In this document: piece after piece, positions 35,346 through 43,389 of the stretch
Layout of the letters: each line of letters begins with the position of its first letter
Numbering within the stretch: the stretch's first letter is position 1
NCBI RefSeq assembly: GCF_001293525.1
Contig: NZ_BBYR01000065.1
Coordinates: forward strand, 62,001-126,000
DNA from: Pseudideonella sakaiensis
Lineage (GTDB): Bacteria > Pseudomonadota > Gammaproteobacteria > Burkholderiales > Burkholderiaceae_C
Length of the DNA stretch: 64,000 nucleotides
Reading direction: 5' to 3'
Translations under genes and position numbers: made by a program
The notes under the pieces: generated by a model
Told to the model about the DNA's origin: nothing
What the model saw: the letters and a program-made list of their open reading frames with translations, nothing else
Databases searched by the model: none

Positions 35346-36283
35346 GGTCTCTCCTGGCAGGTTGAAACGGGGGCGGATCCGGTCATCGCCGGGGCCGCAG
35401 GGGACGGCCCCAGCCGCAGCAGCGCCCGGACCTCGGCCACGCGGGCCGGTTCCCGGCCCTGGGCCCGCCCGAGCGCGGCGACGCGGGCCACCAGCTGGGC
35501 ATTGGTCGGCCGGCCGAGCGCCGCGTAGGCGTGGTCGCCGAGCCCGACCGACACATGGCCGCCGCGCGCGATCGCGGCCTCGGCGACCGGCAGCAGGTCG
35601 CCCTCGCGGCAGCAGACGGACCACTCGATGCGGCGCGCGGGCAGGAACTGCAGCAGCGAATCGAGGCCCGCCACGCTGCCGGGATGGCCGCCGAGGATGC
35701 CGCCCTCGGTCAGCACCAGGCAGCAGAAGGCCGGATCGTCGGCGATCCAGCCGGCGTCGACGAAGGCCTCGACGGTGCGCAGGCAGGGCACCGTCCAGAT
35801 GCACAGCAGCTCCTTCAGGCCGAGGCGCTGCACCTCGCCGGCGAGCCGCCGCAGCGTGCCGACCGTGTTGACGTAGGTCTTCGCGTCCGTGCGGAAGCGC
35901 CGCTGCGCCGGGAGGTAGACGTCGAGGTTGGTGCTGCCCATGTCCAGCGGCGCGAAGTCCGGCCGCGTGGCCGGGTCGGCGCACAGCGCCAGCAGCGGCG
36001 CGAGCCGGGCCTGCGCCTCGGGCGTGACGACGCCGGCCAGGGTCGGGTGGATCAGGATGTCGCAGCGCGAGCGGATCTCGCGGATCGCCTCGGCATACAG
36101 CGCCACCTCGTGGGCCGGCGCGCCATCGGGCTGCCGCACGTGGAAGTGGACGATCGACGCGCCCGCCCGCCAGCAGGCCAGCGCATCCTCGGCGATCTCG
36201 CGCGGGGTCCAGGGCACGTGGGGGTTGTCGTCACGCAAGGCCCATTCGTTGAGCCGCGCCTCGATGACCAGTGGTTTCGTCAC
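35342..36283 (-). CDS. BKACE-family (DUF849) protein, paralogue 1
   Basis: A 313-residue protein of the beta-keto acid cleavage enzyme family, whose members condense a beta-keto acid with acetyl-CoA. The His pair of the zinc site is present as VHFHVR (H46, H48). The later motif, usually GGHVRVGLEDN, reads GGHVSVGLGDH here: S245 replaces the Arg and G249 replaces the Glu that in the Kce structure is the third zinc ligand. This copy may be catalytically altered. Its stop overlaps the HpaI start; the Bug gene lies 10 bases upstream. Confidence 0.88.
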   Translation of the reverse strand: MTKPLVIEARLNEWALRDDNPHVPWTPREIAEDALACWRAGASIVHFHVRQPDGAPAHEVALYAEAIREIRSRCDILIHPTLAGVVTPEAQARLAPLLALCADPATRPDFAPLDMGSTNLDVYLPAQRRFRTDAKTYVNTVGTLRRLAGEVQRLGLKELLCIWTVPCLRTVEAFVDAGWIADDPAFCCLVLTEGGILGGHPGSVAGLDSLLQFLPARRIEWSVCCREGDLLPVAEAAIARGGHVSVGLGDHAYAALGRPTNAQLVARVAALGRAQGREPARVAEVRALLRLGPSPAAPAMTGSAPVSTCQERP

Positions 36284-36293
36284 GCGGGCCCCG

Positions 36294-37277
36294 TCAGTCC
36301 GCCTTGACGCCGATCCGGCGCACCAGCTCGCCCCACTTCGTCATCTCCTGGCGCACCGTGCCGTCCAGCTGCTCGGGCGTGGACGCCACGATCTCCACGC
36401 CCAGCGCGGCCTGCTTCTCGCGCACCGCGGGCTGGTTGAGCGTGACGCGGACCTGCTCGCTGACCTTGCGGACGATGTCCGTCGGCGTGCCGGCCGGCGC
36501 GAACATCGCGAGCCACGAGGACGAGGCGTAGTTCGGCACGCCGGCCTCGGCCACCGTCGGGAGGTCGGGCAGCATCGCCGAGCGCTGCGGCCCGGTCCAC
36601 GCGATGGCCTTGATGGCCCCGGAGCGGATGTGCGGCAGCGCGGTCGACACCGCGTCGAACATCACCTGCACGTGGCCGCCGATCAGGTCCTGCATCGCGG
36701 GCGCGGCCCCCTTGTACGGAATGTGGTTGAGCCGGGTGCCGGCCAGCGCGTTGAACAGCTCGCCGCTGAGGTGGTTCACGCCGCCGTTGCCGGACGAGCC
36801 GAAGGACAGCTTGCCGGGATGCTGGCGGTCGTAGGCGATCAGTTCCTTGACCGTGTTCGCCGGCAGCGCGGGCGTGGCCACCAGGATGACCGGGAGGTTG
36901 ACGAGCATCGAGACGCCGCGCAGGTCCTTCAGCGGCTCGTACGGCAGCTTCTCGTACAGCGACGGCACGATCGCGAAATGGCTGCTCGTGACCAGGAAGG
37001 TGTAGCCGTCGCCGGGCGCCTTGGCGACGAGCGCGGTGCCGAGCGTGCTGGCCGCGCCCGCGCGGTTCTCGACGACGAAGGCCTGGCCGAACTTCGCGGC
37101 CAGGCCCTGGGCGATCTCGCGCGCGATCAGGTCGGTCGATCCGCCCGGCGGAAAGGGCACGACGATCTTGACGGGCTGCGCCGGCCAGGCCCCGGGCTGG
37201 GCCGCCGCCCAGGGGGCGAGGCTGACGAGGCTGGCGGCCAGGACCTGCAGCGCGCGGCGGCGGAAGGGGTGCGTCAT
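36294..37277 (-). CDS. Bug-family periplasmic binding protein
   Basis: A 327-residue TctC/Bug protein with signal peptide (RRRALQVLAASLVSLAPWAAAQ). Typical features are PVKIVVPFPPGGSTDLIAR, NRAGAASTLGT, and LNHIPYKGAAPAMQDLIGG. It should bind a carboxylate substrate in the periplasm; Bug proteins normally feed TctAB membrane partners, which are absent here. ATG 37277 overlaps the stop of BKACE paralogue 2 (ATGA). The operon context suggests its ligand is the substrate of the BKACE/aldolase enzymes. Confidence 0.93.
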   Translation of the reverse strand: MTHPFRRRALQVLAASLVSLAPWAAAQPGAWPAQPVKIVVPFPPGGSTDLIAREIAQGLAAKFGQAFVVENRAGAASTLGTALVAKAPGDGYTFLVTSSHFAIVPSLYEKLPYEPLKDLRGVSMLVNLPVILVATPALPANTVKELIAYDRQHPGKLSFGSSGNGGVNHLSGELFNALAGTRLNHIPYKGAAPAMQDLIGGHVQVMFDAVSTALPHIRSGAIKAIAWTGPQRSAMLPDLPTVAEAGVPNYASSSWLAMFAPAGTPTDIVRKVSEQVRVTLNQPAVREKQAALGVEIVASTPEQLDGTVRQEMTKWGELVRRIGVKAD

Positions 37278-38215
37278 GGTGTCTCCGGAAGGCGGACGTC
37301 GGTGTCGGGAGCCCCCGCCTGCGCGAGCAGTTCCGGAAGCTCCTCGGGGTGCGCGGGTCTGCGCCCGGCTCGAATGGCCAGCCGCGCGACGTGCGCGACC
37401 AGGTCCTCGTTGCGTGGCGTGCCGGGGCCGCCATGGTCTTCCAGCCCGACGCGCACGTGCCCGCCGCGCCGGATGGCCAGGCCAGCGAGCGACCGGCCCA
37501 CGTCGCCGTCGCGCAGCGTGACCATCCACGGGATGCGGCGCGCATCGAAGAGGCGCAGCCAGGCGGCCACACCGGTGGCATCGGGCGCGAGGCCGAACAG
37601 GCGGCGCCCGGCGGAGAACTCCAGCTTGGCCAGCACCGGCTGCGGCAGCGTGCCGGCGCGGCGATGCGCCTCCATCAGGCGCGCGAAGCCCGGCTCGAAG
37701 AGCGACAGCGTGCAGCCCAGCGACGCCTGCCGGCAGGCCGCGAAGCCCCAGGCCACGTCCTCGAAGCTGGTCTGGTACACCCGGTCGTGCACGGGCGCCT
37801 GGCCATCGGGCCCGACCTGGCCGTAGTTCATCGTGCCCGGGTCGATCGGCACCAGCGACAGCAGGCCCGCACGGGCCAGCGCGAACACGTGCGCGAGACG
37901 CCCGGCCATCGTCGTGCCCGGTCCGCCGCCGGGCAGCGTCGGGTACAGCGCCAGCCCCGGATGGCGGGCGCGGGCCGCGGCGAACAGCGCGAGGTAAGGC
38001 GCCGGGTCGTGGTGGCCCGACGAGCCCACGACCGGCTGCCCCGCATGCACGTGGATCACCGAGGCGCCCGCGTCGACACAGGCGGCGATCGACGCCAGCA
38101 TCTCGGCGCTCGACAGCGGCACGTGCGGGTTGTCCGCCTTCGAGCGCGCGCCGTTGATCGCCGCCTCGATCACGACGGGCGTGGCGTCTCGGGAGACGGG
38201 ACGGCCTGGGTGCAT
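37274..38215 (-). CDS. BKACE-family (DUF849) enzyme, paralogue 2
   Basis: A 313-residue beta-keto acid cleavage enzyme. It keeps all visible metal and substrate motifs: ASVIHVHAGQP (His pair), and GGHVRVGLEDH with the Arg, Glu and Asp. It begins VVIEAAINGARSKADNPHVP after about 13 leader residues. First gene of the operon; the operator palindromes sit only 9 bases upstream of ATG 38215, so the transcript may be leaderless or start downstream. Substrate unknown. Confidence 0.9.
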   Translation of the reverse strand: MHPGRPVSRDATPVVIEAAINGARSKADNPHVPLSSAEMLASIAACVDAGASVIHVHAGQPVVGSSGHHDPAPYLALFAAARARHPGLALYPTLPGGGPGTTMAGRLAHVFALARAGLLSLVPIDPGTMNYGQVGPDGQAPVHDRVYQTSFEDVAWGFAACRQASLGCTLSLFEPGFARLMEAHRRAGTLPQPVLAKLEFSAGRRLFGLAPDATGVAAWLRLFDARRIPWMVTLRDGDVGRSLAGLAIRRGGHVRVGLEDHGGPGTPRNEDLVAHVARLAIRAGRRPAHPEELPELLAQAGAPDTDVRLPETP

Positions 38216-38223
38216 CGACGGAA

Positions 38224-38254
38224 TTGTACATACATTTGATTAATGTACGTACAA
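38224..38254. promoter_or_regulatory. Paired palindromic operator (GntR-type)
   Basis: TTGTACATACATT (38224-38236) and AATGTACGTACAA (38242-38254) form a 13-bp inverted repeat with one mismatch around a 5-bp spacer. Each arm contains its own palindrome, TGTACATACA and TGTACGTACA, fitting the GT(N)xAC rule for GntR-family sites. It stands between the BKACE operon and the divergent RsbQ-like gene, in an A/T-rich island unlike its surroundings. Confidence 0.75.
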
Positions 38255-38406
38255 ATGCGAGGTCGGCTGTCATGCGCACCCGGATGATCTGCATCAAGAA
38301 CACCCATCGCCGTGAGGACGCCGGCGCCGACTCCGGGCGAACGGGGCGCCGAATGGCGCGACAATCCCGCTATCCACCCGGCCGCAGCCGCGCTGCCCAC
38401 CCGCCC

Positions 38407-39204
38407 GTGTCGATCGACCCGCTCCGCAGAAACAACGTGCACGCCCGCGGCGCGGGCGAGACGCTGGTGTTCGGGCACGGCTTCGGGACGGACCAGCGGG
38501 TCTGGACGAGCGTCGCCGACGCCCTCGCACCCGGCCATCGGCTCGTGCTGCTCGATCACGTCGGCTTCGGCGGCTCGGATCCCGCCGGCTACGACCCGGC
38601 TCGGCACGCGCGGCTGGAGGGCTATGCGGACGACCTGCTGGAGGTGCTGGCCGCCCTCGGACCGGAGCCGGTCACCTACGTGGGGCATTCGGCGGGCGCA
38701 CTGATCGGCCTGCTGGCGAGCATCGCGGCGCCGGCCCGCTTTCGCCGGCTGGTGCTGCTGGGCATGTCGCCGCGCTTCATCGACGCGCCTCCGGACTACG
38801 TCGGGGGCTTCGCGGCCCACGAGATCGAGGCGATCCTCGACCTGATGGAGCGCGACCAGGTGGCCTGGGCCGGCACGCTGGCGCCGCTGGCGATCGGCGA
38901 GGACGGGCCGGAGGCACTGGTGCAGCGCTTCGACAGCGGCCTGCGGGCACTCGACCCGCTGTTCGCGCGTCGCTTCGCCCGCCTGGTGTTCACGGTCGAT
39001 GCGCGCGACCGGCTGCCCCAGGCGACGGTGCCCTCGCTGGCGGTGCACTGCACGCGCGACAGCATCGTGCCGATCGAGGTCGGGCGCTACCTGCGGGACC
39101 ACCTGCCCGGCTGCACGCTGCACGAGATCGAGGGCTCGGGCCACTGCCCGCACCTGAGCCATCCGCGCGAGACCGTCGAGGCGATCGCCGCCTACCTGAC
39201 GTGA
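38407..39204 (+). CDS. rsbQ: RsbQ-type alpha/beta hydrolase
   Basis: A 265-residue alpha/beta hydrolase closely following Bacillus RsbQ: oxyanion region VFGHGFGTDQRVW, nucleophile S95 in VGHSAGALIGLLASI, lid segment IDAPPDYVGGF, D218 in CTRDSIVP and H246 in GSGHCPHLSHP. The triad positions match RsbQ (S96, D219, H247). Relatives include the KAI2/D14 small-molecule receptors. GTG 38407 aligns with the RsbQ start; longer frames upstream do not. The stop overlaps the sensor kinase start (GTGA), suggesting hydrolase and kinase act together. Confidence 0.93.
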   Translation: MSIDPLRRNNVHARGAGETLVFGHGFGTDQRVWTSVADALAPGHRLVLLDHVGFGGSDPAGYDPARHARLEGYADDLLEVLAALGPEPVTYVGHSAGALIGLLASIAAPARFRRLVLLGMSPRFIDAPPDYVGGFAAHEIEAILDLMERDQVAWAGTLAPLAIGEDGPEALVQRFDSGLRALDPLFARRFARLVFTVDARDRLPQATVPSLAVHCTRDSIVPIEVGRYLRDHLPGCTLHEIEGSGHCPHLSHPRETVEAIAAYLT

Positions 39205-42200
39205 CCCCGGGGACGCCGCCGCCCCAGGCCACCGCGCCCGCGGATGCCGTGCTCGAGGCCCTGCCCGCGGCGGTGCTGGGCTTCGGCCGCGACGGGCTGC
39301 TGACGCAGGTCAACCCCGCCGCCGCGGCGCTGTTCGGGCAGCCGCTCGAGCACCTGCGTGGCGCCTCGGTGGAATCATTGCTGACGGGTCCCGGCCGCAT
39401 GATCCTGCACACCCAGGTGCTGTCGGGCCTCTCTGCGGGGGGATCGCCGGCGCTGCTCACGCTGCCGGCCCGCCACGCGTCCGGCCGGGCGCTGACGCTG
39501 CGCGTGCAGGCCCGCGGCAACGCCGATGGCGGCGCGTTGATGGTGCTGTGGCCGCAGCAGGACGCCAGCGAGGCCGAGGAGGCGCTGCTGCGCGTGCGCC
39601 GCGCCGCGGACGCCTCGCCGGCCGTGCTCTTCGAATGGGTGGTGCCGGCGGCGGGCCCAGGGCGGCTCGCCTATGTCAGCGCGGCCGTGCTCACGCTGTT
39701 CGGACTGGCGCCGGAGTCCCTGCGCCACGATGCCGCCCCGCTGCTGGCCTGCCTGGACCCGACGGACCGCGCCCGGCTGCAGTCACGTCTGGCCGGGGGC
39801 GCCGGCCAGCCGATCGGCGAGCGGCTGCGGGCGCGGCGCCACGACGAGGCGCCGTGGGCCTGGTTCGACCTGGAGGCGACACCGCGCGCGGCCGCCGATG
39901 GCGCCACCATCTGGCACGGCACCCTCGTCGATGCCACGCAGCGTCAGCGGGCGGAGGAGGCCGAGCGCGAACGTGCCGCGCAGGAGCGGGCCGACGCCAC
40001 GCGGCGCGAGATCGAGGCCTTCGCGGGCCAGCTGCTCGACGCGCTGCCGATCCGCGTCGCCTCCTGGGACCGCTCGCAGCGGCTGCGCTTCGCGAACCAG
40101 GCCTTCTTCGCGCCGCTCGGCCTGTCTCCTGAGCAGGCGATCGACGCGCCCCCGGACGTCGCGCCGGCGACGCAGGCGCTGCGCGAGGAGCGCGCGGTGG
40201 TCGCGCGGGTGCTGGCCGGCGAAGCGGTGGCGCTGCAGCGCCGGATCGAAGACCCGGCACACGGGGTGCGGCACGAGCTGGTGGTCGGCCGACCGCTGTG
40301 GCGCCACGGCACGGTCGACGGCGCCGTCACCTCGGCCACCGACGTGAGCGACCTGGTCGCCACCCGCGAGCAGCTGGAACAGGCCAACCGCGACCTGGCC
40401 GAGGCGGATCGCTTCACGCGCTTCGTCGCCGACAGCCTGCCCGCCGGGATTGCCTACTGGGACCGGCAGCTGGTCTGCCGCTTCGCGAACCGCCAGTTCG
40501 CCGACTGGCTCGGCCGCCGCCCGGAGCAGGTGATCGGCCTGCAGGCCGCGCAGGCGCTGGGCGCGGCGCTGGCCGGCGAGCTGTCGCGTCCCTTCGCCGC
40601 CGCGCTGGCCGGCGAGGCGCAGACGATCGAGCGCGAGGATACCGACGCCCACGGGCGCCGCAGCGTGCGCCTGGCCTACCTGCTGCCGGACCAGCACGAT
40701 GGCGAGGTGCACGGCTTCGCGGTGCTCGGCACCGACGTGACGGTCAGCAAGCAGGCGGAACGGCAGCTGCGCATGCTGAACGAGGAGCTCGCCGCGGCCC
40801 GCGACCGTGCCGAAGCGGCGACGCGCGCGAAGAGCGCCTTCCTCGCCAACATGAGCCACGAGATCCGCACGCCGATGAACGCGATCATCGGCCTGACCCA
40901 CCTGCTGCGGCGCGAGCTGCCCGACGGTCCGCCGCAGGCCTCGCTGGGGCGCATCGCGGCGGCGGCGCAGCACCTGCTGCAGCTGCTGAACGACGTGCTG
41001 GACCTGTCGAAGATCGAGGCCGGCAAGATGGCCCTCGAGGCCATCCCCTTCCAGCCGGAGCCGCTGCTCGGCGGTGCCTTCGAGCTGGTGGCCGAGCTGG
41101 CCCGCGCGAAGGGCCTCGAGCTGGTGCTCGACGTGCAGCCGCTGCCGCCCCGGCTGCTCGGCGATCCGACACGGCTCTCGCAGGCCGTGGTCAACCTGCT
41201 GTCGAATGCCGTGAAGTTCACCGAGCGCGGCTGGGTCCGGCTGCGCTGCGAGGCGGACGCCCGCGAGGCCGGCCGGCTGCGGCTGCGCGTCGAGGTCGGC
41301 GACACCGGCTGCGGCATCGCGCCCGACCGCATCGGCCAGCTGTTCCAGCCCTTCGAGCAGGCCGACGTCTCGACCACCCGCGAGCACGGCGGCACCGGGC
41401 TCGGGCTGGCGCTGGTGCGGCACATCGCCGAGCTGCTGGGCGGCCAGGCCGGCGTGACCAGCCAGCCCGGGCAGGGCAGCTGCTTCTGGTTCACCGGCTG
41501 GTTCGAGCTCGCGCCGGAGGACGCAGCGCTGGGCGAACCGCCCGCGGCGGTCCCGCCGCCGGCACTGCAGGGCCGGCGGGTCTTCCTGGTCGACGATTGC
41601 CCGGAGGCCCTGGCGCCGCTGGACGAGGCGCTGCGGCGGCTGGGCCTGGCGGTGCAGACCGAGACCGATGCGGCCCGGGCGATCGAGCGCCTCGCCCAGG
41701 CGGCGGACACGCCGGCGCGCAGCGAGCTGCTGCTGCTGGACTGGCAGGGCCGGCCGCTGCCGGGCGCGGCCTTCCTGCAGCGGCTGCGCGAGCGGCTGGG
41801 CGGGCCGCTGCCGGCCTGCCTCGCGCTGAGCACCGTCGACGACCCGGCGGTCCACGCGGCCGCGCGTGCGGCGGGCTGCGCCGGCGTGCTGGTCAAGCCC
41901 GTCACGTCCGAGGCCCTCCAGCGGGCGCTCGGGCAGCTGCTGCTGCACGACACCCCGATGGCTCCTGCGGCCGACGCGGCCGACCCGCAGCGGCTCGAGG
42001 CCGCGCTGCGCGCCGCGCATGCCGGCCGCCGCGTGCTGCTGGCCGAGGACCACCCGATCAACCAGATGATCGCGCGCGAGCTGCTCGGCTCCGCCGGCCT
42101 GGTCGTGGAGACCGCCGACGACGGCCAGCAGGCCATCGAGCGGGCCTGTCGAGAGCCCTTCGACCTGGTGCTGATGGACGTGCAGATGCCGCGCGTCGAT

Positions 42201-42422
42201 GGCCTGCAGGCGGCGCGCGCGATCCGCCAGGCACTCGGCCCGGGCCTGCCGATCATCGCGATGACCGCCAACGCCTTCAGCGAGGACCGGCAGCGCAGCC
42301 TGGCGGTCGGCATGAACGACCACCTGTCCAAGCCGGTGGAGCCCGCCGCGCTGTACGCGGCGCTGCTGCACTGGTTGCCGCCGGCCGCGGCGGCGCCGCC
42401 CGCGCCGGCGCCCGCCCGGTGA
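39201..42422 (+). CDS. Multi-PAS hybrid histidine kinase
   Basis: A 1073-residue soluble sensor kinase. Order: PAS (about residues 10-110, VLEALPAAVLGFGRDGLLTQ), PAS (130-250), PAS (275-390), PAS (400-530), HisKA with H553 (FLANMSHEIRTPMNAIIGL), HATPase (NLLSNAVKFTE, DTGCGI, GGTGLGLAL), receiver 1 (VFLVDDCPEAL ... LLLDWQG ... VLVKPV) and receiver 2 with D993 (LVLMDVQMPRVDG). No membrane helix. It is coupled by GTGA overlaps to the RsbQ-like hydrolase upstream and DUF1826 downstream. Likely signal: a compound processed or bound by the hydrolase. Confidence 0.93.
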   Translation: MTPGTPPPQATAPADAVLEALPAAVLGFGRDGLLTQVNPAAAALFGQPLEHLRGASVESLLTGPGRMILHTQVLSGLSAGGSPALLTLPARHASGRALTLRVQARGNADGGALMVLWPQQDASEAEEALLRVRRAADASPAVLFEWVVPAAGPGRLAYVSAAVLTLFGLAPESLRHDAAPLLACLDPTDRARLQSRLAGGAGQPIGERLRARRHDEAPWAWFDLEATPRAAADGATIWHGTLVDATQRQRAEEAERERAAQERADATRREIEAFAGQLLDALPIRVASWDRSQRLRFANQAFFAPLGLSPEQAIDAPPDVAPATQALREERAVVARVLAGEAVALQRRIEDPAHGVRHELVVGRPLWRHGTVDGAVTSATDVSDLVATREQLEQANRDLAEADRFTRFVADSLPAGIAYWDRQLVCRFANRQFADWLGRRPEQVIGLQAAQALGAALAGELSRPFAAALAGEAQTIEREDTDAHGRRSVRLAYLLPDQHDGEVHGFAVLGTDVTVSKQAERQLRMLNEELAAARDRAEAATRAKSAFLANMSHEIRTPMNAIIGLTHLLRRELPDGPPQASLGRIAAAAQHLLQLLNDVLDLSKIEAGKMALEAIPFQPEPLLGGAFELVAELARAKGLELVLDVQPLPPRLLGDPTRLSQAVVNLLSNAVKFTERGWVRLRCEADAREAGRLRLRVEVGDTGCGIAPDRIGQLFQPFEQADVSTTREHGGTGLGLALVRHIAELLGGQAGVTSQPGQGSCFWFTGWFELAPEDAALGEPPAAVPPPALQGRRVFLVDDCPEALAPLDEALRRLGLAVQTETDAARAIERLAQAADTPARSELLLLDWQGRPLPGAAFLQRLRERLGGPLPACLALSTVDDPAVHAAARAAGCAGVLVKPVTSEALQRALGQLLLHDTPMAPAADAADPQRLEAALRAAHAGRRVLLAEDHPINQMIARELLGSAGLVVETADDGQQAIERACREPFDLVLMDVQMPRVDGLQAARAIRQALGPGLPIIAMTANAFSEDRQRSLAVGMNDHLSKPVEPAALYAALLHWLPPAAAAPPAPAPAR

Positions 42423-43240
42423 CCGGCGCCCGTCCGCCGAGCGGCCCGCCGGTCGGCGACGCCGACGACGCGGGGCCGGTCCGGCTGCGCCCGGTGTGTG
42501 CCTGCGGCGCGCTGGCCGGCGGCGCGGGCGCTGACGCGCGCGCGCGTGGCCCGCGCGCAGCCTCGCGCGCGGCGCTGGCGGACCCGGCCTTCGCCGACCC
42601 GGCGCTGCAGCTCGGCGCCGCCGCGACCGTGCTGCACGCGATCACCCAGCCCGGCACCGTGCTGGCGGTGTGGCGGCGCGCCCCCGATCCCGTGCGCGAA
42701 GCCTGGCTGCAGGCGCTGGCCCGTACCGGGCTGCCGGACACATGGGCCGAGGGCTCGCCGGCCGAGGTGTCGGCTGCGGTGGGCGAACGGCTGCTGCGCG
42801 CCCAGGGCCACCACGGCGGCCCGCTGGCCGCCTTCGTCACCGAGGTCTGCGAGCTGGCCTGCCGCTACGTGCTGATCGCCGGCGGCGAGCGCCTGCGGCT
42901 GCGCCTCGCCGTGCAGCGCGATGCAGCCGCTGGCCCCTGGCACGACGCGGGGCCGCTGCCGCGGCTGGTGTGCACCGCGGCCGGTCCGGGCACCCAGTGG
43001 CGCTGGCCGCACCGCGCCGGCCTCGCCGCGGTGCGCGAGCGGGCGCCCGGCCAGGCCGAAGCCAGCGGCGTCCACGGCCTGCAGCCGGGCGACGTCGCCT
43101 GCCTGCGCGACACCGGGCGGCCCGGCGCCGGCGGTACGGGCGGCCTCGCCTACCGCCGGCCCGCGTCCGAGGGTTTCGACCGCGGCCGCGTGGTGCTGGT
43201 GCTCGACCGGTCGGACGGGCCGGACGCGCCGCTGCCCTGA
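42419..43240 (+). CDS. DUF1826-family protein
   Basis: A 273-residue protein beginning GTG 42419, overlapping the kinase stop (GTGA). The N-terminal 40 residues are low-complexity. TVLAVWRRAPDPVREAWLQAL, then RLRLAVQRDAA, GPLPRLVCTAAGPGTQWRWP and a C-terminal VVLVLDRSDG match DUF1826, a family of unknown function with a cupin-like look. The family's conserved His/Asp pair is partly visible (PWHDAG). Role in the RsbQ-kinase module is unknown. Confidence 0.7.
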   Translation: MTGARPPSGPPVGDADDAGPVRLRPVCACGALAGGAGADARARGPRAASRAALADPAFADPALQLGAAATVLHAITQPGTVLAVWRRAPDPVREAWLQALARTGLPDTWAEGSPAEVSAAVGERLLRAQGHHGGPLAAFVTEVCELACRYVLIAGGERLRLRLAVQRDAAAGPWHDAGPLPRLVCTAAGPGTQWRWPHRAGLAAVRERAPGQAEASGVHGLQPGDVACLRDTGRPGAGGTGGLAYRRPASEGFDRGRVVLVLDRSDGPDAPLP

Positions 43241-43312
43241 GGGACGACCACCGCGGCCCCGCCGCGGGACGCGGCAGCAGGGCAGGCAGGGCCGCCTTCC
43301 CCAGGCTGCTCA

Positions 43313-43364
43313 ATGCATGCATCTAGCGCAACGATCCATAGACGCATTGCACTGTACGAATGCG
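43313..43364. promoter_or_regulatory. Palindromes ahead of the PrpF-Bug-porin genes
   Basis: ATGCATGCAT (43313-43322) is a perfect palindrome; CGCATT and AATGCG (43343-43348 and 43359-43364) form an inverted repeat with a 10-bp spacer containing TGTAC. They lie in an A/T-richer patch 26-77 bases before the PrpF ATG and could bind the LysR-type regulator encoded at 46711-47637. Inference only. Confidence 0.4.
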
Positions 43365-43389
43365 TTCGGGTCGGCGACGATGCCGCCCC

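Noticed and set aside
38224-38406. Longer start for the RsbQ-like protein
   Set aside because: The added 61 residues are Arg-rich, contain the operator sequence and do not align with RsbQ; GTG 38407 does.
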